From Natronincola peptidivorans (GTDB taxonomy: Bacteria; Bacillota; Clostridia; Peptostreptococcales; Natronincolaceae): DNA of 64,000 bases. The stretch's first letter is position 1; the number at the start of each line of letters is the position of its first letter. The notes beneath the pieces were generated by a model. That model saw only the letters and a program-made list of their open reading frames with translations, searched no databases and had not been told where the DNA came from. The translations under genes and the position numbers were made by a program. The stretch spans positions 62,001 through 126,000 of the forward strand of contig NZ_FOHU01000010.1 in NCBI RefSeq assembly GCF_900111615.1, given 5' to 3'. Below are positions 55,169 through 63,402 of this stretch, in pieces.

Positions 55169-55756
55169 CTATTTTTCGGGGTTATATTTATCATTTAAAA
55201 TATCCCTTGCAATATCTGTATGTTTCAAAATAAACTCAGATTTTGCGTTGCTATACGCATCCCTATCATGTTCGCATTTTTCTTTTAGACTCAATTTTAA
55301 ATTTCTATATTGTGTAGTAACATCTTTGTTAACTCTTAAGTAATCTCTAAAATACAATTCATTCCAGTCTCCAAAATATCTTACATGAATGTGAAATACC
55401 CTATTAGCAAAACCTTTTTCTGTATATCCCTTAACAAGTGTTATGTTAAGAGGGTTACGATTTTGTTTTGCCATACAAATATATCCATTTTCCTCTAATA
55501 TGCTTATTAGTTTATCTACATCAAAATCATTGATGATTTCAAGAAGAATATCTATGGTAGGTTTTGCAAGCAAACCATCTACAGCAGTACTACCAATATG
55601 ATTTGTCCTTTCTATATTTTCTTTTCCGATAGCCTCATATAGTAATTTTTCTTCATCAACATACCAATTAAGCCATTCAGAGTTATATTCTTTTAAAATT
55701 ATAGGAAACAGCTTCCATAATTCATGGTTCGACATTTGTGAAAGTTTTTTACCCAA
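55169..55756 (-). CDS. GrpB-family protein (UPF0157), cassette gene
   Basis: About 195 residues. NHIGSTAVDGLLAKPTIDILLEI is the GrpB nucleotidyltransferase-like core, with YSNAKSEFILKHTDIA near the end. The family belongs to the nucleotidyltransferase superfamily, but function is not established. The start is taken as the TTG at 55756 with GAGGTGA five bases upstream; GTG at 55765 overlaps that site. Confidence 0.85.
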   Translation of the reverse strand: MGKKLSQMSNHELWKLFPIILKEYNSEWLNWYVDEEKLLYEAIGKENIERTNHIGSTAVDGLLAKPTIDILLEIINDFDVDKLISILEENGYICMAKQNRNPLNITLVKGYTEKGFANRVFHIHVRYFGDWNELYFRDYLRVNKDVTTQYRNLKLSLKEKCEHDRDAYSNAKSEFILKHTDIARDILNDKYNPEK

Positions 55757-55863
55757 TTCTTTCACCTCATCAATATAATGATTTTTACTTCTTTAGCAGG
55801 GACTCATCTAGCAATTCAACATAATCTAATTAACCCAGTTTTCTTCTCCGATATTGGGTTGTC

Positions 55864-55892
55864 ATCTAACGTCTGGAATCAGTTTGTTATGT
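55864..55892 (-). repeat. attC site 4, internally deleted
   Basis: R' ATCTAAC (55864-55870) is followed after only 15 bases by GTTATGT (55886-55892), and the outer CATCTAAC can pair with GTTATGTGATG. The L boxes and the variable loop are lost. It still sits at the expected place after the stop of the membrane protein gene. Confidence 0.6.
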
Positions 55893-55929
55893 GATGTGCT
55901 GAAATTAGCAAATACTATTCCAATAATAA

Positions 55930-56820
55930 CTAAATCAAAGAATTAATAACTTTAGGTCCCTTAATAACCAACCAATAAAAATGCTCAAAAGTTGTAGATA
56001 AACGGTCAAATGTTTTAACATATGCTGGACTCAGTACATTTTCCCATTCTTCTCGTTTCAATCCTGTATCACAACCCGATAAATAAACATACTGAAGACT
56101 TGCACTTATATTATTACTCTCAACATTTTCAGGTCCATAGAAAACGTTGTGTTGAAGTACTATATCCCCTTCTAATCCATGAGATGCAACAAATATAAAA
56201 CGTCCATTTTCCAGAGCATAATCTATTGTATTGTTATTCAAGGGTATAATGGCAACACTATTGTCTCCCCAACGATTAATAGCGATAATTGAATTACTGT
56301 AAAACCCAAGAGTAAATACCCGCCTTGGTATATATCCCATATCATCATATAATAGAAATATCTCTGCTTCTTCTACCTCTGTTTGAGCTATAGAAGATGA
56401 GTGAATTGCTACTATAATTATCAATATAACGAAAAAATGGTGAAATGCTGCTAATACTGTTGAAAATCTTGTACAAGTAAAAGTTGAAAATAGTGATAAT
56501 CTTGGAGCACGCCCAATTATTGCACTAACAATTCCTTCCAGCCAAATAACTAAACATATAAATAATAAGCAACCCAATACATAGAAAGAAAGCTCCATTG
56601 GCATGGTTAATGCAAGATTACGATAAAAATACAATATAAACGTTTGTATGCTAAAACAAATCAAAAAGATTATAAAACTACAGAATAGCAGAAAATTTAT
56701 AGTTAATGCTTGTAAGTAATGATGATTCTTCTTGGGTTTTCTATGTTGAATAGCATTAAATAACCAGTAAAATGGTATAAAGCCGATATAATAGCTAATG
56801 TTTAATAATTTTTCATACAT
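55930..56820 (-). CDS. Membrane protein with a CHAT/caspase-like His/Cys signature (cassette gene)
   Basis: A 296-residue protein with about four hydrophobic helices between residues 10 and 140. A soluble C-terminal half follows, with VASHGLEGD (His214) and YLSGCDTGL (Cys250). That pair is laid out like the catalytic dyad of CHAT and caspase-fold cysteine peptidases (H-G ... S-x-C-x-T-G). The 36-residue gap is shorter than in typical CHAT domains. No GGAGG precedes the ATG. A cytoplasmic or outside peptidase domain tethered to the membrane is an inference from sequence pattern only. Confidence 0.6.
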   Translation of the reverse strand: MYEKLLNISYYIGFIPFYWLFNAIQHRKPKKNHHYLQALTINFLLFCSFIIFLICFSIQTFILYFYRNLALTMPMELSFYVLGCLLFICLVIWLEGIVSAIIGRAPRLSLFSTFTCTRFSTVLAAFHHFFVILIIIVAIHSSSIAQTEVEEAEIFLLYDDMGYIPRRVFTLGFYSNSIIAINRWGDNSVAIIPLNNNTIDYALENGRFIFVASHGLEGDIVLQHNVFYGPENVESNNISASLQYVYLSGCDTGLKREEWENVLSPAYVKTFDRLSTTFEHFYWLVIKGPKVINSLI

Positions 56821-56896
56821 ACCTTCAGACCTCTCTCGTCAAAAATAATAAATCTCTTTCTTCACAAAAATATCCAATACTAAAAACTAGTATGTC

Positions 56897-57002
56897 ACAT
56901 AACGTTTCCGGAGATTTAAGAAGTTCGTGAAATTTAGGGCGACTGCCCTTAATGGAGGAATTTGGATGGAACGATAGTGGAATCTTAAGTCTCATGTTAT
57001 CT
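56897..57002 (-). repeat. attC site 5
   Basis: R' ACATAAC (56897-56903) and R'' GTTATCT (56996-57002). The L boxes pair as GAGATTTAAGA with TCTTAAGTCTC. 106 bp, ending the cassette of the acetyltransferase gene 57048-57545. Confidence 0.85.
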
Positions 57003-57047
57003 GCTGTGCGTGGACCCACATTAGTAAACTAATTACTTTTTTATTAG

Positions 57048-57545
57048 TTAATAGATATCTTTTTCAAAGTAATAATTAACATACGATTCATTTCCTTCAA
57101 TTTCTGTTTCCTTTTTATAAATTGTATATCCCAGTTTTTCGTACATAGCCTTTGCTGTAGTCAATCTTTCATCAGTATCTACTAATATTTTTTGGACTTT
57201 ATGCTGTCGACAATAATCCTCAATAGTCCTTATAATAGTTTTACCTAATCCTTTTTCCCTATGATTAATACTAATTCTAACACGCTTAATTTCTGCAATA
57301 GTCGGACTAACTAATCGGAATCCACCAACACCAATAATAGAGTTATTCTTTTCTATCACCCAAAACATTCCGCCATGTTCAGTATAGTATTTTTCAATAT
57401 CATATATATCCGCGTTCCAATCATATTGGCGTGGGTCAGATTGAAACTCTGGAAAGAATTCTTTAATAAATTCTTCTTGAAGACTTGCAACTCCCGACTG
57501 ATCATTTACATTAAATTCACGTATTTTTATATCATGATTGTTCAA
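57048..57545 (-). CDS. GNAT-family N-acetyltransferase (cassette gene)
   Basis: A 165-residue GNAT protein. RISINHREKGLGKTIIRTIEDY holds the acetyl-CoA loop, and TAKAMYEKLGYTIY closes it. The start is a TTG with AAGG about nine bases upstream. Cassette of 722 bases between attC 5 and attC 6 cut sites. Confidence 0.85.
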   Translation of the reverse strand: MNNHDIKIREFNVNDQSGVASLQEEFIKEFFPEFQSDPRQYDWNADIYDIEKYYTEHGGMFWVIEKNNSIIGVGGFRLVSPTIAEIKRVRISINHREKGLGKTIIRTIEDYCRQHKVQKILVDTDERLTTAKAMYEKLGYTIYKKETEIEGNESYVNYYFEKDIY

Positions 57546-57618
57546 ATTATTATACCTTCTTTCTATCTTTTTGTATTTATTACATTTATATTAGATTAAT
57601 ACAAAACTAACGTATTGC

Positions 57619-57798
57619 AGATAACGTTGTTGCATTCACGACATCCATTCACCCTAAGCTGTAATAATCGTCAGACTAGTACGATCTCGGCCAGCCGCGA
57701 TGCCATTGGGTGAATGGATGTGTCCCGGCATCTACTTCCTCGACTTATCTTCCGGGACCGAGGGGCGTAAGCCTCGTTGCGTGAATGCGGTGCTATCT
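57619..57798 (-). repeat. attC site 6
   Basis: R' AGATAAC (57619-57625); the other end reads GCTATCT (57792-57798) instead of GTT. The L boxes share GCATTCACG exactly on both sides. 180 bp, ending the cassette of the CPBP protease gene. Confidence 0.82.
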
Positions 57799-57838
57799 GG
57801 TGCCATCTGGTGCCATGGCCTTCTTCGAATAGCTCACA

Positions 57839-58726
57839 CTAAGTTCTTAACTCACTTACGCTTTGTTTAATACTCAATCTGCTGTTATATTTGATAAACG
57901 TACCAATTACCAACAAACATAATATAGCTGTTACAATAAGACCACCTTCAACTCCGAAACTACCCCCAGTGATCCAGTCTTTACCTATTACTTCAACTAA
58001 ATAAATACCAGAAGCATTTGAACCACTTATAGACATACTAAAAACGGAACCCTGAAAAAAGTTCCAAGCTATATGAAAACAAACTGCAGTCCAAATATTC
58101 TTAGTAATGATTGTGGTAAAAGAAAGAAATAGACTAAATAAAAATAAGTTTACAAAAGCAATTATTGAGTATCCATCATTAGCTCCATGCACGATTGAAA
58201 AAAATATAGAAGTAAGACCTATTGCAAAGGTTGTTCCTACCGAATTGGAAAGTAACTTTAGAAAATAGCCTCTAAAAAGTACTTCCTCACCGATACCAGG
58301 AAAAATTGAAAAAATAAGTATTGCGTATATATTTACACTCGAAAAACTTGGCTCCATTAAACTATTAGTTATAGCTACGCCATTTAGTAACCAAAGCACA
58401 ATAATTATAGCTATGAAGCAACAGCTACCTAATATACTTCCCATTAACAATTGTCGTAATTGATTTTTGGGATTTTTAAATCCTATTGCTGATAGCTCCC
58501 ATTTTTCAATTTTCTTCACTGCAAAAATTGCGACAATAATAAAGAATAAACTTGGAGATCTAAATATTTGAATTATTCCTTCATCATTAAACAATGACTT
58601 ATGGTTTAACTTAATTGATAGAATTGAATTAAAAGCCAAGTTTATAAACATACAAATAGCAAAAACGGTAAGTATTTTCCATCCAGATCTTAACTGTTTA
58701 TCATTATTTATAAATATCTTGTCCAT
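57839..58726 (-). CDS. CPBP intramembrane metalloprotease (cassette gene)
   Basis: A 295-residue membrane protein with about eight helices. The motifs GIGEEVLFRGYFLKLL (Glu-Glu and Arg), TSIFFSIVHGAND (second motif His) and HIAWNFFQG (third) match the CPBP family. It is distinct from the CPBP gene at 43670. The role is unknown, and bacteriocin immunity or signal processing are options. Cassette length is about 1150 bases. Confidence 0.88.
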   Translation of the reverse strand: MDKIFINNDKQLRSGWKILTVFAICMFINLAFNSILSIKLNHKSLFNDEGIIQIFRSPSLFFIIVAIFAVKKIEKWELSAIGFKNPKNQLRQLLMGSILGSCCFIAIIIVLWLLNGVAITNSLMEPSFSSVNIYAILIFSIFPGIGEEVLFRGYFLKLLSNSVGTTFAIGLTSIFFSIVHGANDGYSIIAFVNLFLFSLFLSFTTIITKNIWTAVCFHIAWNFFQGSVFSMSISGSNASGIYLVEVIGKDWITGGSFGVEGGLIVTAILCLLVIGTFIKYNSRLSIKQSVSELRT

Positions 58727-58769
58727 ATAAACACCTCCGTCTATTTTACATATTTTTTGCCATGGTTTC

Positions 58770-58839
58770 AGATAACGTGACCCACAAAGCCCTTCTTCAT
58801 GTGCCTACTTCTTGAACCCGCTTCGTGACTTTGCTATCT
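58770..58839 (-). repeat. attC site 7
   Basis: R' AGATAAC (58770-58776) and R'' GCTATCT (58833-58839), again with GCT for GTT. Inner CAAAG (58784-58788) pairs with CTTTG (58829-58833). A second GTTATAC at 58862-58868 may be the true end or part of a fused site. 70-99 bp, ending the cassette of the gene at 58980. Confidence 0.65.
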
Positions 58840-58893
58840 GCACCCTTGCGCTAGATACATTGTTATACGCCGTCGAAAACCCATTAACTCAGA

Positions 58894-58915
58894 GGGCGAC
58901 ATGGACGTCGCACCC
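58894..58915. repeat. REP-like palindrome between attC 7 and the acetyltransferase gene
   Basis: GGGCGAC pairs with GTCGCACCC (two-base bulge) across six bases. It belongs to the same kind of stem as those at 52190-52370. It lies in the 253-base gap before the gene at 58980. Confidence 0.5.
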
Positions 58916-58979
58916 TTAAAAATTCACTTTATATTTACATAAAAAGTATTTGGTAGAAGTAAAATTTTTCACTTAATCT

Positions 58980-59423
58980 TCAGAAATCTTTCTTTAAATA
59001 AACCATATCAACCAATTGAACTCCATCCTCATAAATAGGGTGGTCATAGTTATTTGTAAAGAAATTTTCAACTCTATGTGATACTTCAAATCCACAATGT
59101 TCATAAAATGAAATTATCCACGGACTGTCTCCTGTACCAACTAAAAGTGTTTTACACTTATCCTTGTAGTACTCAAATATATAACTTATTAGGTATCTTC
59201 CATAACCTTTTCCACGATATTTTTCATATGTAGCTAAGTTTTTCAGTTCACAGATATTTTCATCTTCCTGCGTTACTACACAAATGCTTTTTAAATCTCC
59301 ATCATATAGGGCAAATACTTCTCCCCGTTCTAAATATTTATCAATCATATCTTCTTGTTCATCTGCTAGTAGTAATAAATCTAAAAAAAACTTTTTATCT
59401 CCTTTAATAAGTTTGACTTCCAC
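58980..59423 (-). CDS. GNAT-family N-acetyltransferase (cassette gene)
   Basis: A 147-residue GNAT protein: [26 protein letters not shown] with the acetyl-CoA loop and [20 protein letters not shown] as the closing part. It starts with GTG, preceded by AGGAGGGG. It forms a 768-base cassette with attC 7. Confidence 0.85.
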   Translation of the reverse strand: MEVKLIKGDKKFFLDLLLLADEQEDMIDKYLERGEVFALYDGDLKSICVVTQEDENICELKNLATYEKYRGKGYGRYLISYIFEYYKDKCKTLLVGTGDSPWIISFYEHCGFEVSHRVENFFTNNYDHPIYEDGVQLVDMVYLKKDF

Positions 59424-59501
59424 TCTTGACCCCTCCTATAAGACAAATATCATCTGTAGTATCTTGTAAATGTTCTTTCTTCAAAGCCTTACTTACATAA
59501 T

Positions 59502-59520
59502 CCGCGACACGATGTCGCGG
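59502..59520. other. Hairpin at the edge of attC 8
   Basis: CCGCGACA/TGTCGCGG with loop CGA, GC-rich, just outside the R' of attC 8. It may be part of the same folded region or the 5' end of the preceding gene's message. Confidence 0.4.
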
Positions 59521-59537
59521 TAAATGCTTTCGATGGC

Positions 59538-59732
59538 GTATAACGGGGCCGCGGATTTGCGAAGTGGCTTTGGCGGGCGAGCTGGCTCGAAGGCCTTAGC
59601 CATTTTGCAACGTCTTCCAGCTGGACCCAAAAGGAATACCCTTTGGAGGTGTGCCACCCAGTGAGAAGGTGTGGTGCTGAACCTACCCGAAAAACTTACT
59701 TGCAGCACCTTTATGCAAATGCATTGTTCTCT
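59538..59732 (-). repeat. attC site 8
   Basis: R' GTATAAC (59538-59544) and R'' GTTCTCT (59726-59732). The L boxes share ATTTGC. The centre holds AGCTGGACCCA and GGTGTGGTGCTG, close to the centres of attC 2, 3, 9 and 11. 195 bp, GC-rich. Confidence 0.85.
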
Positions 59733-59788
59733 GGTATGCGGTGCACTCATGAATCCTAGCCAGCTTAACCACTATGAACGTGACCCCT

Positions 59789-60394
59789 TCAGCTTTTTTT
59801 AAGCAAGATTATTCTATAATTTCCATTGAACATCGATGGTTCATCTTTAATAATACAGATTGGTAACCCATCTGTTATATCTTCAAAACAACGATTAATG
59901 TCTGTTCCTATTATTGATGTAACTTTGTTTAATAGCTTTCTTAATATTGATACTTTACTATTATTTTCAATAAATTTATCAAAAATTAAGATTTCACCGT
60001 CTTCTTTGATTACTCTTAAAGCCTCACAAACAACTTCTCTAGGATTCTCCACAACACTTAATACCAAATTAAGAATAGCAAAATCAAATGATTCATCTTC
60101 AAATTCTAATCTTTCAGCATTCATATTGAGTAAATTTACATTTCTATCTCTCGTCTTTTCTTTCGCCTTAGATAACATAGCATCAGATATATCAATTCCC
60201 GTAACAAAACACTCAAATGGAAGCAGATTTAAATCTTGACCAGTTCCTACTCCTATCATAAGTATTTTATCATCACGATTTAGATTTAGCATACTAATCG
60301 CTCTTTTTCTTCCCTTTATAAAAAATTTTCCAAAGATAATATCATATACTGGAGCTAATCGTTTGTACTTTGATATGTTGGTTGAATTTTTCAT
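59789..60394 (-). CDS. Class I SAM-dependent methyltransferase (cassette gene)
   Basis: A 201-residue methyltransferase of the UbiE/COQ5-like pattern: ILMIGVGTGQDLNLL as motif I, then TGIDISDAML and FDFAILNLVLSVV. The substrate may be a lipid, quinone or small molecule, and cannot be told. GAGGTAAAG precedes the ATG. Cassette of about 946 bases between attC 8 and attC 9. Confidence 0.9.
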   Translation of the reverse strand: MKNSTNISKYKRLAPVYDIIFGKFFIKGRKRAISMLNLNRDDKILMIGVGTGQDLNLLPFECFVTGIDISDAMLSKAKEKTRDRNVNLLNMNAERLEFEDESFDFAILNLVLSVVENPREVVCEALRVIKEDGEILIFDKFIENNSKVSILRKLLNKVTSIIGTDINRCFEDITDGLPICIIKDEPSMFNGNYRIILLKKS

Positions 60395-60483
60395 GATTGC
60401 TTTACCTCATTTCTATTAAGTTCATTCTTAGAAATGGTTTTTTATCCTCAAAAGATAAGCACCAAATTTTTTTACCGCATTTC

Positions 60484-60726
60484 AGAGAACGTGACCGCGG
60501 GTTTGCGAAGTGGCTTTGGCGCGATGCGAGCGTAGCGAGAGCCTATCAGCGGGTGTAACTCGCGGCCCCGATAGGTTGCATCGCGCTTCAGCGCGATGTA
60601 GCCTATCGTTTCGCATTGCCGAAGCCTTTGAGCTAGACCCCAAGGGAATACTTCTTCGCGGTGCTTGTCATCCAGTGAAAAAGGTTTGGGTCTTAGCAAC
60701 GCGAAGCCGGCAATGTACTGTTATAT
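60484..60726 (-). repeat. attC site 9, enlarged
   Basis: R' AGAGAAC (60484-60490) and R'' GTTATAT (60720-60726), 243 bp. Inside is a GC-rich block with ATCGCGCTTCAGCGCGAT (60578-60600 region) that is nearly repeated in attC 10. The outer end pairing is weaker than in the other sites. Confidence 0.7.
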
Positions 60727-60756
60727 GAAGTGCTATAAACTACTTAATAAGTACAT

Positions 60757-61737
60757 TTATTTAACATTTTGACTAATGGTTATTACCACATTACCTTTTT
60801 TTCGACCTTTATCCACATATCTATGAGCTTTTTCAATCTCTTCTAAAGTGAACACTTGATCTATTATAGGTCTTATCTTATTGGTCTCTACTAGTTCTTT
60901 TAGATAAAGAAGATCTTCTACCTTTTCAGGAGCGTGTTCTTTAACTATTTTTTTATCGCTGGTCATTGAATTCCAAAGTATTTTAAAATTTACTGCTGGT
61001 GTACCACTTTGAAGATAAACCCCATTTTTCTTTATAGATTTTATACAGTCAGAGACTGAGCTTTTACCAACTGTGTCATAAATAACATCATAGACTTCTC
61101 TACTTTTAGTAAAATCCTCGTTAATATAGTCAATGACCTTATCTGCTCCTAAAGATTTTATTAATTCAATATTAGTCGTACTACACAGTCCAGTAACTTC
61201 AGCTCCAAAATGTTTTGCAATTTGCACAGCGTAAGTGCCAACGCTTCCAGAAGCTCCATAAATAAGGACTTTTTGTCCTTGTTGAATATTTGCTTTTCTT
61301 AGGAAGTGTAGTGCTGTACGTCCCCCTATTGGTATAGCAGCAGCTTCTTCAAAAGTAATGTTGATTGGTTTTTTAACTATCACAGCATCCTGAGGCAAGC
61401 ACTTATACTCTGCATATGTTCCTAAGCTCATTCCAGTGGAAGCAACAACCTGATCCCCCTTCTTGTATAATGTAACATCTTTGCCCACAGATTCTACTAC
61501 TCCAGCTAATTCATTACCCAAGATATCTTTTCTAGGCTTTGTTAAACCTAGAGCAAGTCTTGCTGGTATCCAAAATGAAAGAGGTACGTCGAAACCTCTT
61601 ATCCTAGTGTCACCTCTAGTTACTGTAGTCGCATAAATTCTAATTAATACTTCGTTATCTTTAGGTACTGGTTTTTCTACCTCCATACATTGAAGTGCCT
61701 CTGGTCCTCCATACTTTGTGCAGATAATTGCTTCCAT
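60757..61737 (-). CDS. Medium-chain zinc-independent NAD(P)-dependent oxidoreductase (quinone-reductase-like), cassette gene
   Basis: A 326-residue MDR enzyme: METIICTKYGG-type start (MEAIICTKYGGPEALQ), NELAGVVESVG, IYGASGSVGTYAVQIAKHFGAEV as the NADP-binding loop, and no catalytic Zn site. It fits quinone oxidoreductase or enoyl-ketone reductase relatives. The ATG at 61737 has GAGGGGG upstream. Cassette of about 1325 bases, one of the longest here. Confidence 0.9.
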   Translation of the reverse strand: MEAIICTKYGGPEALQCMEVEKPVPKDNEVLIRIYATTVTRGDTRIRGFDVPLSFWIPARLALGLTKPRKDILGNELAGVVESVGKDVTLYKKGDQVVASTGMSLGTYAEYKCLPQDAVIVKKPINITFEEAAAIPIGGRTALHFLRKANIQQGQKVLIYGASGSVGTYAVQIAKHFGAEVTGLCSTTNIELIKSLGADKVIDYINEDFTKSREVYDVIYDTVGKSSVSDCIKSIKKNGVYLQSGTPAVNFKILWNSMTSDKKIVKEHAPEKVEDLLYLKELVETNKIRPIIDQVFTLEEIEKAHRYVDKGRKKGNVVITISQNVK

Positions 61738-61808
61738 GGTTTTCCCCCTCATAAATATCTATTAATTTCACTTTTCAAATTGTATCGGTTAGTCTTCCGA
61801 AGCATTTC

Positions 61809-62074
61809 ATATAACGGGGGCACGGGTTTGCGAAGTGGCTTTTGGCGGGCGAGCTGTCTCGAAGGCCTTAGCCATTTTGTAAACCTGCTTGATAGGCGAT
61901 GTCGCGCTTTTGCGGGATGTGAGCGTAGCGACAGCCTATCAGCGAGTGTAACCCGCGGCCCCGATAGGTTGCATCGCGCTTCAGCGCGATGTAGCCTATC
62001 GGGGCCGCGGGTTAGCGACGTTCTGACAGGTTATTAATTTCTCAAGCCAAAATGTTGCTAACCCTATGTTATAT
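61809..62074 (-). repeat. attC site 10, enlarged
   Basis: R' ATATAAC (61809-61815) and R'' GTTATAT (62068-62074) are exact inverse of each other. L boxes pair as GGGTTTGCG with GTTGCTAACCC. A block of about 75 bases (61930-62005) nearly repeats one in attC 9 (60539-60615). 266 bp. Confidence 0.85.
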
Positions 62075-62163
62075 GCTGTCCCGTTGGTTCTCAACTTTCT
62101 CCTCCCACTAAATTGTTGATTTTTCTTATATGCCCAGTAACGTGTCTTAAACGAACAGGTAAT

Positions 62164-62619
62164 TTATTTAAACTTGGAGTTGTTGTAATTGTAAGGAATG
62201 CTTGTACCTACTACTACATCTTCAATTTTTTCAATTATTAACCAGTCATCCATATTACTTTGATGATCAAATTCTAAAGCTTCAATTTCTCTAACATCTT
62301 TAAACTCAACTAAGCATAAACATTTTTTATGCCATCTTTCTTTTTGTTTCTTAGATAAGTTGAGTTTGCTTTGATTATCCTCTAATATTTTTACAATTTC
62401 ATTTTCTGCTAATTTAACATGATTTTGAACACTCACAACTGTAGCCATAGTAGAGATTTTCTTTGTTCCTTTTTTCATAAAGTATAATGTTTCACCTTCA
62501 AAAACCCTACTGTGAGGAATTTTTCTTCCTGCTGCCCCCCTTATAATCATGGTTTTTGTACCATCAAGAATTTTTTCCAAAACCTTTTCTTTTTCGTCAC
62601 AATATACTAGATGTACCAT
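62164..62619 (-). CDS. PUA/ASCH-like domain protein (cassette gene)
   Basis: A 151-residue protein. ILDGTKTMIIRGAAGRKIPHSRVFEGETLYFMKKG and the later TMATVVSVQNHV look like a PUA-like (ASCH/EVE-type) RNA- or nucleotide-binding fold, but no family name is certain. GGGGAGGT precedes the ATG. It forms a 920-base cassette with attC 10. Confidence 0.7.
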   Translation of the reverse strand: MVHLVYCDEKEKVLEKILDGTKTMIIRGAAGRKIPHSRVFEGETLYFMKKGTKKISTMATVVSVQNHVKLAENEIVKILEDNQSKLNLSKKQKERWHKKCLCLVEFKDVREIEALEFDHQSNMDDWLIIEKIEDVVVGTSIPYNYNNSKFK

Positions 62620-62728
62620 CTTAAACTACCTCCCCTGTATTTTATATAAAATATTTTTCTAGATTCCATCTTATACAATATCTTTATCATTATTTTCCCT
62701 ATCACCGCTACTCTTCAATAGGAATGGC

Positions 62729-62879
62729 ATATAACGTTCTCGTGTTTACGACGTCCCTGAGCCGGACCCATTGGATAGACCTTCCCGGCGGAGCTTCTCT
62801 CCCGGTGAAGGGATGTGGTGCGCTGACCCTTCCACCAGAGACTTGCCCGCCAGCACCTCCTGTAAACATGCTGTTATAT
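62729..62879 (-). repeat. attC site 11
   Basis: R' ATATAAC (62729-62735) and R'' GTTATAT (62873-62879). The L boxes share GTGTTTAC/GTAAACAT. The centre has GGTGAAGGGATGTGGTGC like attC 2. 151 bp, ending the cassette of the zinc-ribbon gene. Confidence 0.92.
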
Positions 62880-63012
62880 GCCGTAATACATACTAAATTC
62901 TCTAATTAAGCCCTTCCATTCCCTTAATCCTTCTTTTAAAGTATCAAGTAATGAGCAACGTATTATATAAAGAATGTGTCGTTATATAATTTTCATTTGA
63001 ATTGTTTCTCTA

Positions 63013-63243
63013 TTATTTTTTTCTTGTATCCTTTTTTCCTTTTGTATCGATTATAATCTTCTCACATTTATCGCAATAAAAGACATCTTCAACAGATTCA
63101 GAAAACCCCGCAAGAATTATGCCTTTTGAAAACCATTGCAACAACCCTCCTCTGTCTTTGTCCTTTGGTACCCATTTAATTGCATACCTATCTCCATGAA
63201 TAACCCCGATACGCATCTCTTCGTTACAATAGGGACAATGCAT
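63013..63243 (-). CDS. Zinc-ribbon protein (cassette gene)
   Basis: A 76-residue protein with a zinc ribbon from CPYC (MHCPYCNEEMRIG) and CDKC near residue 60, the pattern of a DUF6487-like family. A hydrophobic segment (LLQWFSKGIILAGF) lies between them. GAGGATGTG precedes the ATG. Function is unknown. Cassette of about 674 bases. Confidence 0.83.
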   Translation of the reverse strand: MHCPYCNEEMRIGVIHGDRYAIKWVPKDKDRGGLLQWFSKGIILAGFSESVEDVFYCDKCEKIIIDTKGKKDTRKK

Positions 63244-63402
63244 TTTATCACATCCTCACATTACATTAATATTTAAGAATTCACTATAGCTTAATTACAT
63301 ATTGGTCTACTACTGCGTATATTCTATTTGGAGAACCTACCATATGTAGTATAACATTTTAGGCCTCCAAACTTTGATTATGTACACCCTTACTTTTCTG
63401 CC

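Noticed and set aside
56825-57019. 64-codon minus-strand frame
   Set aside because: It covers attC site 5 and runs into the preceding spacer.
59493-59750. 85-codon minus-strand frame rich in Pro, Arg and Ala
   Set aside because: It covers attC site 8; its composition reflects the GC-rich inverted repeat, not a gene.
60472-60728. Overlapping frames on both strands within attC site 9
   Set aside because: They arise from the GC-rich repeat; the same frames reappear in site 10, as expected for repeated DNA.
61690-62037. 115-codon plus-strand frame
   Set aside because: It runs across the 5' part of the oxidoreductase gene and attC site 10 and shares repeat text with site 9.
62724-62909. 61-codon plus-strand frame
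   Set aside because: It is the translation of attC site 11 and has no ribosome binding site.
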